Positions 51,088 through 61,970 of a DNA stretch of 64,000 nucleotides are shown here, piece after piece; the first letter of the stretch is position 1; every line of letters begins with the position of its first letter. The position numbers and the translations under genes are program-made. This stretch comes from Steinernema hermaphroditum (Eukaryota > Nematoda > Chromadorea > Rhabditida > Steinernematidae): NCBI GenBank assembly GCA_030435675.1, contig CM059625.1:1240001-1304000 (forward strand), read 5' to 3'. Under the pieces are notes generated by a model. That model did no database searches. It was not told the DNA's origin and saw only the letters and a list, made by a program, of their open reading frames with translations.

Positions 51088-51649
51088 ACAACACATACAT
51101 AAAACTTAAGAATCGTTATGCAGTCAAGATGAGCTGGTCTGCAAGTTTTCGCTTTTCCTTGTAGGTGTGGGCTATTTCATGTTTCTTCAGGATTATTATA
51201 TCTCGCGTGCCTTGCTATATGGAAAGATCGAATCGAAATGTTATATTTGAAACCATTATATGTGAAACCGGTTGTTCAGCATATAATACCGCGACGAAGC
51301 GGTCGAAATAGTGCAACCAAGCATCCGTTCCACCAGCGATTGGATCCAGGTAACGATTACGTTAATTCCACAGAATCTCATATTTTATGAGCTGACTTCA
51401 TTGATAAGCAAACATATCAGTCGGAAATTACATCACATCGACGCGACACCGTCATTCGCCAAGTGCTAATTGTCTCCGACGAGAGGCTGCTTCCGCACGC
51501 AGTTCGAACCGAAAACTGGTTTCATCCAAAAAAGAGTGCTGCAAAAAGGAAAAGGAGGTTTAGATAAATGTCAAACACATGACCATTTTTCATTTCCCAT
51601 CTCCAGTATTACTTCGTGTTTCTCATAATAATTGTTCCGTTTTAATCAT
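51088..51649. other. Intergenic, upstream of family copy 2
   Basis: No ORF, RNA or clear repeat seen. Expected to hold the promoter of the secreted family member at 51650. Confidence 0.5.
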
Positions 51650-52718
51650 ATGCGACATTGGTGTATGTTTGCCGTTCCTATACTGCAATTTTTGCTAATT
51701 TTGTCGAGTGTGACCTTGACAGTAATACACCGATTGTTTCCAATTGAGATAGAGAACGTCTTTGTTTTCGTGGTATTTGAACACAACGATACAGGATGTG
51801 CACATTTGCCCTTCAAGGTGCCGTGACTTTAGGCACAATTCAGCAATCAGTGATTTGCAGATAGCTTCCGTGATGCCCGGCTGTTTCGGAGACCTGTGTA
51901 CATCTCGCACAACAGAACCGATTCCCGATCTAGAAATCATAATTCACCCTATGCGAAGCTCTTCAAAGTGGCGGTACGCCCTTTGCGAACGTCATCCTGA
52001 TGGCTATGCTGTACTCCGGAAGCACGATCCTCAAAGTAATCTGAGCGATGGTGCAACTATATCCGGCGTCATCGTCAAGGAAGCTGGCCGCATTTACGAA
52101 GAGGATGTGTGGACGTTTATTACTACGCAAACCGCACTTAATGACCTAGTACCGTTTATTATTCACTATTTGCGGCCTCAAGCTGAGCTTCGGATACCAG
52201 CGGTGCGAGATGAATCCATCGCTCATGAGACTCTCGTAAAGGATCTGCTACGAGCCATCGGAAGTCGGCGATTTTTCAATGAAATAACAGTTCCGTATTA
52301 TGGCAAAGAATCCGATGATTTCCTTCACAACCAACTAAGTAGTGAGAGGATTAGTAAGATTGATCTTCAGGGCTGTTGGCCCGAATCCGTCAGATACCAT
52401 TTGATGTCGTATCTGAGGTCCAGCAACGTGCCAAATGTGCAAATATCCAAGACGGCCGACCTTCGCATTGATCGTCCAATCTTCGATTTCATTTTCGATA
52501 GATTCCTGAATCAAAGTAAAGCCATTGTCGACGTGTCCGGATACTTGGATATCGACCGTGAATATATAAGAAGCCTAGAACCAGCGCTGCAAAGAAGAAA
52601 CACGTTACAGAAGCCCGGCGATGTGACGTGGACAGCGCCAGCAAACCGAATGAAAGCTTTACGAGTTGTGTTTTATTGCCAAAGAATTGCTATATATACC
52701 GAAAGATATCATTACTAA
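51650..52718 (+). CDS. Unnamed tandem family, copy 2 (secreted, 309 aa)
   Basis: Exon 1 (51650-51721) encodes a signal peptide, MRHWCMFAVPILQFLLILSS and a few more residues. It joins through ACA|GTAATA to GATTTGCAG|ATA at 51861. Exon 2 is 51861-52718; both sides are phase 0. Family marks: SSKWRYALCE, then GSRRFFNEITVPYYGKES, then KIDLQGCWPESVRYHLM, then VSGYLDIDREY. It ends AIYTERYHY. It is closest to copy 1 (shared GSRRxF, GYLxIDxEY and a longer C terminus), so these two form a subgroup apart from copies 3-5. AATAAA at about 52729. Probably exported; function unknown. Confidence 0.78.
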
Positions 52719-52925
52719 GATTCTACATAATAAAGAGTGATCTGTCTATTGTTTGGCCGCATGAAAGCGATAATTCATAAGAATGCAATATTAACGTATT
52801 GAATATCTCCAAAACTAAACGTATGTCGATATGTTGCCGCCTTATGGAATCCGGTTCTTGATTCTGTTCTCTTGAGGTGTGTAGATCTTAGCCTCCTTTC
52901 CGTCTACTTCAAAACATCAACGGCG

Positions 52926-53638
52926 TTAAGCCTCCAATTGACTATCTTTCGCATCTATCTTTTCTTGAAGTTCCTTATGCAGCGATTGCGCGTATTGTTT
53001 GTCAACCTCAAGAGTTTCTGCGACGAAATCAAGGTCATCGATTCTCCCTCTCGCGAAGTTGTTCACAACAAAATCGATCAGGTCCTGGTCGATCTTCATT
53101 TTATTATCTTTCGGCAAAGTCAAGCCAGCCTTGGTTGTGCTGGACACATAGGTTTTCAGGATGTTACGGGCACCATTTGGCCAGCTGCCTGTAAGCATAA
53201 GCAATCGAACATTGCCGCTTTGAAATTGTTTCGAAGGATAGTCTTTCATAGCCGATCCGTAATAGCCCATGGTGATGTTTTGGAAGATGCGTTTCGTTCC
53301 GAATTCGTCATAGAAGACCTTCAGCAATTTCTCGAGTTCCTTGCTTGGCTCACCGCGAACGATCAGCTGTGGAGGATTAAGTCCGTTGGCCAAGTGGCCG
53401 AACACGAACTGTACGAAATTCTTTTTGTCGTTCTCAGAGCTGATAGTTTCCCATTTCGTTTCACGTTATTCGGTCGAGTAGTTATCGAAGTCACCAATCA
53501 CTAGACGTGTGATTTGATCGCATTTCGTAGCGATCCTAATGTCTCCAACGTAGCTGAACTGCTGTCGTTCCTTTTTCCGCACGGATGGTAATAAAGCACA
53601 AAGTACTGGCATCAGGTGCTGCATGACATCTCGACAGC
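52926..53638 (-). pseudogene. Unnamed tandem family, copy 3 (broken, minus strand)
   Basis: Minus-strand homology runs from an acceptor at 53639-53640 to a stop at 52926. The C-terminal two thirds is open (NITMGYYGSAMKDY, LMLTGSWPNGARNI, VDKQYAQSLHKE). The N-terminal part is damaged. A reading matching ITIRxEKG lies in a different frame from the following QFSYVGDI, with some 15 family residues missing between. An in-frame TAA also interrupts the stretch just before RETKWETIS. The intact-looking ORF would have to start at GTG (53405) and lacks a signal peptide. I read it as a recent pseudogene; a re-annotated shorter gene is less likely. Confidence 0.75.
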
Positions 53639-54890
53639 CTAAAATAGAACTGATTTAACTTGATTTAATGTTGATTCATGGAACTCTCAAAATTAAATGC
53701 TGTTGTTAATTGAAAATTGATTGCTGAGTTCGTCATCAAAATCAAAAATAAAAATTCAAATGTAAATTATCTCACGAGTTTCACGAGTTTATTTCTCGTA
53801 TCAAAGGCTTACGCCTTGTGAGACGTCATATATATGCACAAGAAACACATTATCACTCCGTAGTCGCCGGTCTTCTTCTGACTTTGGCATATAGAGCACG
53901 GCGATCCCATTAGTGTGCGCGGGCATCAGAGAGGCGAAGAGCTGATTCCGGAGACGGTGGAGCACAGCAAACCCATCTTCAGCTCAGGTGGCTGCGCGGA
54001 CGTCGGAGTTGAGGAGCTTCTTCGGCGGCTTCCGCGGGCGGCACGAGTGAAGAACAGGCATGCAGGCGAAACGCGTTGTCGGTTTTATCTATAAAGTAAA
54101 TTAAATCTATGAAGTAAATTAAATCTATAAAGTAAACGCGTTTATCTATAAAGTAAATTATCTCATTTTGAGCAATGCTTCTTTCAATCACTCTTTTGTT
54201 GTCATTTGTAAAGTAACCTTCGTCAAGGCGAGTAACAGCAAAGGTGAAACACCATAGAAGAGCCTCATCGTCATTGCCGACAACTGAAAAAAATGGCTGA
54301 TTTTTTTGCGTGAAGTTCGGCCCGTTTGGCAAATGGCTTGCCCAAAAGACCGTTTCACTGAATTTGTTATTTTGGTGAAAGACCGGTTCCTCTCCTCTGT
54401 TTATCACTTATCTAGCCCTTGAGAAGATGGACGACCGGTGTTCAATGCCAAACAATTGCAGTGATATCGTTTTGAAGGACACTTACCTGGGTTTATTAGC
54501 TGTCTGACCTTGACGGTTCTTCTTCTGTGTCTCCATAAACGAAACAATAGTGTTGCGGTATTAAAATTTAGACCAGATTGAAACAGAGTTCTATGCAATG
54601 AGTGCACAAGAAGATCAGTCGAGGATGAACTTCAAAATAGCGAACAAATATGCATCTTTTCATGCAGATAGCAATGACTACTTAAAAGCTATAGCTAATT
54701 AAAATCAATCAACGAAGGACGCTTGTTAATCGTGCTCCGAAATGCACTTCCTCTTTACTGACGACCGTTCCACAACGACACAGCGAAACCGGATTTTCAC
54801 TTATTTAAAATAGTAAAAAGTGTATTTTTTTAGGTCTGTGAACAATATATTTAATATTCCATTCACGTTCCTTTCCCAGATTGCGTGAAG
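53639..54890. other. Spacer with retroposon-like and unresolved minus-strand ORFs
   Basis: About 53768-54060 is GC-rich and, on the minus strand, ends like the retroposon at 61971 (AAGGCGTAAGCCTTTGAT, then AAACTCGTGAAA). 54085-54165 is a short tandem repeat of about 20 bp (AATCTATAAAGTAAATT). 54407-53979 on the minus strand is open for 142 codons. 54607-54404 (minus) ends in a good donor after ATAAACCCAG (about 54485). These may be exons of a minus-strand gene, but the joins are not clear and I do not recognise the product. Confidence 0.4.
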
Positions 54891-55976
54891 ATGAGGTCGC
54901 TATTTGTTTGAATCCCCGTTCTCGTGCTGTTCAAGTAAGCCTTTATCTATAAAGAACACGTAAGTTGATAGAAATAGACCACGAATGCTTTGTTTTTGTT
55001 GAGCTTTGTTCGAATATGAAACGTTCAAAAACCTCGTACTTGCATGCTTTGATTATTTTACATATACTTTTATCTATTAAGCCACACTGTTAAGTTATGT
55101 TGGTTTCGAAAAAAACGAAAACTTTTTCATTTGTATTTTACTAGTGATGTTTGTCTTAATGGCGTGCTACTTCTAGGTCGGTATGTGGAGATGAGGACGG
55201 CAACCTACATATAACTATCAGACCGGAAAAGATTACCGGAAAATGGCAGTACTCGATGTCGCGGTATGGTTCCTTTGAGAGCGATATGTTCGAATACGTT
55301 GGCGACATCAGCAAAACGAAGTCGTTTGAGCGGATTGCGAGAGTGGTAATTGACGAAAAGGACAAGAAATACGCATTTCGTGGAAACAGAGAAGTGAAGT
55401 GGGAAACGATTTCGATATCTGAAGCGAAGTCCAAGCTTGTTCCTTTCCTTGTGGAGCGCCATACCACCTGGGCAGAACTGTTCGTTGCCGGCACTCCGAC
55501 TAAGGATTATAAAGAATTTGTCAACACATTTTGCGAAAGTTTCGGTGTCCAGAAGACTTTGAAGGACATCACCATGGGATACTACGGTAAACCGTCGGAA
55601 CACTTCATCGTCAGGCAAGCGAAAAGCGGCCGCCTTGCTTTGTTGACTTTAACCGGTGAATGGCCTGATCAAGGGCTCTACATTCTGAAGACCTGTATGC
55701 CTCTATTGACGAGTGTTCCTTTGCACAAACCTCAAATTCGACAAGGAGTTGTTCGATTTTGTCGTGAACACGTACATGAAGGGGAAATGTGTCACGATTG
55801 AAAACGTTCAGGGAACTGTCGCTGTGGACAAGCTCTACGCCCAGTCAGTACATAAAGAAAAGTCTCATGGTGCGAACGACGAAAGCGCCCACTGGGCCGT
55901 TGGTGGCAGCAGCGACCTCGGCTTCGCTGTAAATGAAACAAAGGCGCATTTTTATTCTGTGCACATGGTAAATTAG
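54891..55976 (+). pseudogene. Unnamed tandem family, copy 4 (broken)
   Basis: Closest to copy 5. A signal-exon relic at 54891-54934 begins MRSLFV, then hits TGA at 54909, then continues hydrophobic to a good donor (AA|GTAAGC) of the right phase. Exon 2 starts at 55177 and reads ITIRPEKITGKWQYS, YVGDISKTKSFERI, REVKWETIS, ITMGYYGKPSEHF and LTGEWPDQG. Near 55700-55735 the frame is lost: compared with copy 5 the stretch is 14 bases shorter. The C-terminal family part (LKFDKELFDFVVNTY onward, to 55976) continues in another frame. Two independent lesions argue for a pseudogene rather than a sequencing error. Confidence 0.8.
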
Positions 55977-56687
55977 TTTAATTCACTGCTTTTAAATATT
56001 GAATTATGCTATTGGATATAGAAATAATGTACAGACAGATAAACAGCAAACGGCTTGGTGTATGCCGAACGCTCCTTATTCAATTTACCTGTGTAGAATC
56101 AGATGAGGGTTACAATATCCATGTTCTTCTAACTGAAAAATACAAATCACATAGGATTGTAATTTGCCTATATGATCTGAACAAGAAATGAACGTTTGAA
56201 TGTGACCCATATGATAGAACTGAAAGGCAACTAACCGATTCTGTGAACGATGCAGATATCACTCACTGTTGTTTTTGGAACTATTGCTCTTCACTGATAA
56301 CAACGTTAGCTTATTTTACTGCCCTTTATGTGGTTCTTTTAAGAGTTCACTGGGCAAACTGTTATCACCTTCAGGTCACAAAATTCTAATACAAAACACA
56401 TCATGAGCGACAAACGTGTGCGAAAATTTGCATACAACTTACCTCACCCGCGAAATGTGATCTTCATTTAATTTATTTCCAATTGCAAATGTGTTTGACA
56501 GCGTAAAAAAACTCACAGACTCTAAGTGGAGCAAAGACCAAATATTATGGCGTCTACATGCACCTCCCTTTTTCGGAAGCGAACGCGCTAAATGGTGGAA
56601 CGAAACAGGTTATTCTAGTATATAAAATCTCGTGTAGAGAATAGTAGACATCGGTTCAATACGGACGTCCTCACTGAGTAACTTATA
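55977..56687. other. Intergenic, with promoter of family copy 5
   Basis: No gene seen. A TATA-like box (56619-56627) lies at the right-hand end. Confidence 0.5.
56619..56627 (+). promoter_or_regulatory. TATA-like box of family copy 5
   Basis: TATATAAAA lies 61 bp before the start codon at 56688, compatible with a short leader. Confidence 0.5.
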
Positions 56688-57778
56688 ATGAGGTTGGTAA
56701 TCTCACTTCTTTCCCTACTGCTGTAAGTGACTTTCCACAGTTTTTCTAAAAATCGACGTTATCCATGTTCTACAAACCGCATCAATTTTGCCCCCAAAAT
56801 ATTGGCCAAGGCCAAGTTTTCGAAATTCTCCAAAATATTCATATTGAAACACAAAATTTCATTCTGAATTATAATATGCGTCTTTCGAAAACCAGTAATT
56901 TTCGCTTTTTTCGTTTAATTTCCTAATTAAATGTTGTTTGCAGTTTGGCATATGGAACCGCTGGGCTGCAGGATAAAGTTCACATCACCATCCGACCGGA
57001 GAAGGGCAGCGGAAAGTGGCAGTACTCGTTGTCCAGATTCGTCTTCGAGAATGGCAAATTTTTCGAGTACATTGGCGACATCAGCAAAGCCAAGTCTTCT
57101 GAATTTGTTGAGAGAGTGGTCATCGGCGAAACCGACAAGAAATATGGAGAGAATGGGAACAGAGAAGTGAAGTGGGAAACGATTTCCGTCGCCGATGCGA
57201 AGTCCAAGCTCATTCCTTTCATCGTAGAACGTCACGCCGATTGGACAGAATTGTTTGTTTCTGGTAAACCGACAAAGGACATGGAGGAGCTGATCAAAAT
57301 CTTCACTGAGGGTGTTGGTGCGAAGAAGGTTTACAAGGAGATCACCATGGGCTACTACGGCAAACCGTCAGAAGAGTTCATTATCAAGCAAGTAAAGACC
57401 GACAGAGTTACCGATGTAACTCTTACTGGAGACTGGCCCGATCATGGGCTCGCTATCCTGAAAGCCTATCTACCTGTACTGGACTTTGGCCGTCTCACTT
57501 TGCCCGAGAAGACAAGCCTCAAATTCGACAAGGACTTGATCGATGTGGTCGTGAACTCGTACATTAAAGGAAAAATGAACGGGATCAGTAACGTGAAGGG
57601 AACTCTTGCTGCCGACAAGCTCTACGCCCAGTCACTTCACAAGGATAAGCAGGGAACCCTGTCCCCTGAATTGGTAAAGAAAGGATACGCCTACTGGAGC
57701 ACTGAAGGAAACAGCGACCTCACCTTCGTGCTCGAAGGAAAAAATGCTTCCTTCGAGTCTCACCAACGTATAAATTAA
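56688..57778 (+). CDS. Unnamed tandem family, copy 5 (secreted, 289 aa)
   Basis: Exon 1 (56688-56722) encodes MRLVISLLSLL; exon 2 (56944-57778) completes the signal peptide (LLAYGTAGLQ). The join CT|GTAAGT ... TTTGCAG|T restores a Leu codon. Family order: VHITIRPEKGSGKWQYSLSR (about 25-45), FEYIGDISKAKS, REVKWETISVADAKSKLIPF, ITMGYYGKPSEEF (about 135), TLTGDWPDHGLAILKAYLP, LKFDKDLIDVVV, ADKLYAQSLHKD. It ends SHQRIN. No cysteine-rich or known enzyme motif is seen. It is the only complete copy of its subgroup (copies 3-5) here. AATAAA follows at about 57825. Predicted secreted; function unknown. Confidence 0.85.
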
Positions 57779-59583
57779 CGACATAACTGCTCGCGTGAAG
57801 CAAATGATGTGAATTGAAACAGTTAAATAAATTCACATCTCTTTGCACAGTGGATCTGTAGCATTTCAGAACCAGTCCGATAGAATGCATATTATCGTCG
57901 TGTTCTTTAATTTTACACAAAGCGTTCATCTGTAAAAGTGTAGTTTACGAGGCAATAACCGAAATAAGAGCACATCCACAAAAGTCCATCATAACATCGA
58001 CATAGAATTCACCATACTGATCAACACTACAGCAATCACTACTAGTAATCACATTCAAAACGAACAATTAAGTATTTATCAAAGAAACTGAAAAAACTTG
58101 CAAAGGATACCGAAATTCTGCGAAAAGCGGTTGGTATTTGGAAGCAACATTTCAATTTGGATCCGAGCGGTCTCTGTTTGCCAAAAGATAAGAAAAGTCT
58201 ACTTTTGCTAACAATGCACACCAGTTGTTTTCCACATAAAATTTAGTACGGCATCAAGGCCCCACATAAAGACATGCTTCACAACAGGGTACATCGAAAC
58301 TGCTCATTAATTGGCCATAGTCATCAGAGAGTGCGATAACATCAAGAGAGATCTGCCACTATGGAAGGGCAATGTTGTGTTTAACCTGCCCCAACAAAGC
58401 TTTCTATTGACTACTGAAATGTAGAGAAGTTCGTTTCATTTTTCAAGGAGCTTCGAGCAGCCCTTTAAATATGGTCTCCCTGTAGAGACCCGCCGGTCAT
58501 GCTGGCCACATCTGTTCATTATTAAGCAATGTAGTGTTTAATCACGGTGAGCCAATTTTAAAAGTTGCGGCCATAATTTTGTTGATCCTGCAACACCGTC
58601 AATAGCACCTCTCTATCGTATGGCCGCAATGACGTCGATTTATTTTCGACCGAGTTGCAAAGGACCGAAAAACATTCAGCTCCTCGGATGGTCGTCGTGC
58701 GCAAACAATTTCACTCTGTGTACAGTTTCCTCCTTGGATGGCCGCTCTCCTATCCGGCCGGCCCACTCTTTGACCAATTCGTATTAAAGCGCATGTGGAG
58801 GACTCATTAATTCATGAAATTCCTTTCAGTCCATTTTTCAGAAGACTTGGGTTCTGACCGCTGTCATTCCCTCAAAAATTATACTTTTTAAAGGGCTTGT
58901 ATATACTTAAGGTCCATTTTTGAATTAGTCTCAGCGATTGCCCCTTAAACCGCTTTTCAAATGGTTAAATTTACGACCCCATGCAGTTTCGTGGATGCTC
59001 CGATTTCGGAACAGTCCCTAAACCTACCGAAAAAAAGCGATAACATCCGACAATAAGGTGTCTTCGTTGATACCATGGGAAATACATGAAAAGGTGGGTA
59101 TTCCATTTTTATGGCCCAGTCGATAAACCTTTGCAGACGGTTGGCATTTCGGAAAGGTGTAGCTACAAACAACATTAGTGAATTCTGAATAGGTCAGCTG
59201 TGTCCTTGTCCGGCAAAAGTGGTCACACAGTCAACAATGGAATTCTTCAACACGCATATTACTGTATGTATTATAGGAAGTTCTACATTCTCTCCCACTC
59301 AGTGGAATGTCTGTACCCTCAGCTTCGTCGTCACGCGTGAACTTGTCGAAGAAATCCATAAAAATGGCAACACCGTGGCCTGCGCTGACACTAAGGGGAA
59401 TTCAGTCGGCGATCAGCATTCCTCGTTTTACGGCTTAAGGTGCGAGGCAACGAAAAACATATGAGGGAGAGATCGCGCCGTTGTTTACCCTTTTCCGGAC
59501 GCGGAGAGATCATTGTGTACGGCCGCGCGACTGTCCGTGCCTTGATTCGGCTTATCTGTTATTTCAGTTTTATTCCACCCACC
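57779..59583. other. Intergenic with a degenerate retrotransposon fragment
   Basis: No intact gene. About 59250-59455 (+) reads WNVCTLSFVVTRELVEEIH, then ACADTKG and SSFYGL. This resembles the start of an RTE-type non-LTR endonuclease (TWNV-TL ... RELVE ... IACLQETK ... LFYHG) with decayed catalytic parts. The rest holds nothing I recognise. Confidence 0.4.
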
Positions 59584-59886
59584 ATGTTTTCTGTTCACAC
59601 TCACCCAAATCGACCCCGCGTTCATGTACGGTAAGCCATGCAATCCTGTTACTGTACTGATTAATTGTTCAATAGTGGCACGCGCATTCATTTGATCCTG
59701 GGCCGCACTAGAACCGAGCAAAGTCAAGGAGATCGGTTGGTGTTCCATGTCAAATGCCTTTCCTGTCGAGACGAGAACCTCAGCATTGGAAATGACGTGT
59801 ACGCCGACCGATGCGCCAGCTGCGGAGACTCCCTCATTCAGAGGGTCGGACCTTGTGCCATCGACAATACTCTTTCGGGCGCGTGA
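59584..59886 (+). CDS. Small zinc-ribbon protein A (85 aa), paralogue of 61250-61558
   Basis: Exon 1 is 59584-59630 (47 nt) and exon 2 is 59676-59886; the join CG|GTAAGC ... AATAG|T gives Arg. Starts MFSVHTHPNRPRVHVR. It carries two CxxC pairs, CLSCRDENL and CASCG, about 20 residues apart, as in a zinc ribbon or knuckle, and ends DNTLSGA. A strong acceptor (TTATTTCAG, ending 59567) lies 16 nt before the ATG, likely a spliced-leader site. The same-length first exon, same phase and shared RPR-HVR and CxxC spacing in the downstream gene show common descent. I do not recognise the family. No signal peptide or membrane segment. Confidence 0.72.
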
Positions 59887-61249
59887 ATGGTTGTGCAATA
59901 CCGTCTACATCTGTGTTGATAAACATCGTTTCTGTGTGTTCCAGGAAACGTCTGTCTGCACGCAGCTGTCTTAAGTTGTATAGTAATGGGGGTTCCATCA
60001 GTGGTGTCCAACTGTTAGAAGTTGACTTGAATACAGCATACCTCAGGGCTTTCATAAGAGTTGTTTTATTGCGCCACAATTAGTGAACTTCAGGAAAGTC
60101 GTTTTTTGGAAAACATCGTAAACACATGACACACATCATTGCATTTCTCCGAATATATAGTTTGTCTATTCTAAGTATTCAACAGTCCACCTTGGTTGAC
60201 TGTCTATGAATAAATTATGTTGGGAAGGCTATGTCATCACGACTTACGTAAAGAAAATATCGTGCAAACTGTTTTCAAAAATAGCCGAGTAAAGCCGAAA
60301 AGCTGGGACGATACGATTATCCAAGCGAAGGAACACAGATAATAGTGATATTTTGAAAAGCATATCGTGGAACAGCACATGAACACATTCGCTCATAAAA
60401 ATGATAAAGGGGATCAATTCTTTGTTTCATACCCCGCGCTTGACAGGCTTACATCCTATTGCGATAAAGGAAACCCCAACGGCTCAGTGGTCTAGTGGTA
60501 TGATTCTCGCTTTGGGTGCGAGAGGTCCCGGTTTCGAATTTACTCTAGTCAGTGTGATATATACACAGAACAAGAAGCGGAACTTCAAAATATACGCTTT
60601 TCTGGCTCGCAACGGCAAACGAGGTTGCACTTTCTTCAGTCTGCATAGAACAGAGATCCGAACAGGGCGGCGCATTTAGATTTTTGATTTGATCTTTAAA
60701 GCCCCATAAGTACAAATTTGTCAACAGAATGAACGAAGATCGACAAAATGAAGGAGGGTCGCGGAAGCCGTAGCTGCCGCTTCTGACTTGTGAGCAACCT
60801 ATTTAGTGTTAGTGATCTCACTATAATACAAGATTGGTAGCTTAGAAGAACCCCCTTCGTTCGTTCGCAATTTTAAATTCATAGCATGATACACTTAGCA
60901 ACCTGTAACAAACTACGCGCTTCTTATTTTGTCGTCTTTATGATTCGCCTTGAACTGATGTTCATTTTGACACACGGTTCAAAAATGTACCATTTACCCG
61001 CGTTTTCTATGACCGCACTTCACGATGCCTAGAGATCAGACCTCAAAAGGGGAAATGTCGCCCTTGATTTCTGAAATTGTCCTTTTCGTCCACTTAAGTT
61101 CAAATCGAAGTCAACAACGCGAAAGAAGTTTCTCGAAGCGTTCGTACAGCTACAGTCAGTCAGCTGATATGCCCGACCGCGGGTGGTCGTGTGACTTGTG
61201 GCCTCTTCAGATTGCAGACTTTAACTGGTCTACTTTCAGACTTTCAGCA
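59887..61249. other. Intergenic with a tRNA-Pro fragment
   Basis: Contains the truncated tRNA-Pro at 60481-60537 and an AATAAA at about 60208 that could serve zinc-ribbon gene A. No other gene seen. Confidence 0.5.
60481..60537 (+). pseudogene. 3'-truncated tRNA-Pro (UGG) copy
   Basis: 57 bases identical to the first 57 of the intact tRNA-Pro at 63165: acceptor 5' strand, D arm, anticodon arm with UGG and the T arm as far as TTTCGA. The T-stem 3' strand and acceptor 3' strand are missing and replaced by unrelated sequence, so it cannot fold. It keeps both internal Pol III boxes, or nearly so. Confidence 0.88.
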
Positions 61250-61558
61250 ATGTTTCCAATAATGACGAGTACCACTCGACCGCGAAGCCATGTCCGGTGT
61301 GTCCAAAGCGTATTTACTTTACGTATTCATCAAATGACATTTAGAACTCATCGAGTTCGCGTTACTTTTCGCCGACCTGAGACGTTCCCGGTGGAGCTCA
61401 TCTACCCGAATCTTGCCTACGAATGCCGAATGTGTTTGGCTTTAAATCTCATCTTTGGCGACTCGGACGCCTGCAATGAATGCGGAGCTATCTGCGTCAC
61501 CCACGTGGAGCCTTTTGCCACGCCGGCTATGGACAGCAACCTCGTTGCGTGTGAATAG
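61250..61558 (+). CDS. Small zinc-ribbon protein B (86 aa), paralogue of 59584-59886
   Basis: Exon 1 is 61250-61296 (47 nt) and exon 2 is 61345-61558. The join CG|GTGTGT ... ATTTAG|A gives Arg, at the same place as in gene A. Starts MFPIMTSTTRPRSHVR, has CRMCLALNLIFGD and CNECG as the two CxxC pairs, and ends SNLVACE. The acceptor CTTTCAG ends at 61247, two bases before the ATG, so the message is probably trans-spliced with almost no leader. The continuous frame from 61025 upstream is open only by chance. AATAAA follows at about 61660. Function unknown; metal binding is inferred from the cysteines only. Confidence 0.72.
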   Translation: MFPIMTSTTRPRSHVRCVQSVFTLRIHQMTFRTHRVRVTFRRPETFPVELIYPNLAYECRMCLALNLIFGDSDACNECGAICVTHVEPFATPAMDSNLVACE

Positions 61559-61957
61559 TGGTTCTGTAGGACATCGTCTATGTTGTATTTCGTAGGTACA
61601 CAGGAGTAAGCGGTTTCTTGCATTATGCAAAAGTATTCATATTATTTATTTGAACCTTTTAAATAAAGGATGCTACACCAAGCAATCTGCCTTTCTTCCA
61701 GATTTTGTAAGGGTTTCACAGGCGCAACCATGGTAAGCAGGCGTTATGCTTCACTTGTGTCAAAAAATTGGAGCGCTATTAACAACACACAGCTGTGGAT
61801 GTTTGCCTTTGGTAGCGGCCATTGTGCGTCGCATTGAAACAGCCGCTCGAATTCGAAGAAGGACCAGTTTTCACCGTACTTCACTTCGCTGACAACAAAG
61901 GGGGTGGAGCTATTGAAGGAATTGATTTTTAACCCCTGTGACCCAGTAAACAATGAA

Positions 61958-61970
61958 CGCTAACGACACG
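61958..61970 (+). repeat. Target-site duplication, left copy
   Basis: CGCTAACGACACG, repeated exactly at 62485-62497 on the far side of the poly(A) tail. Confidence 0.85.
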
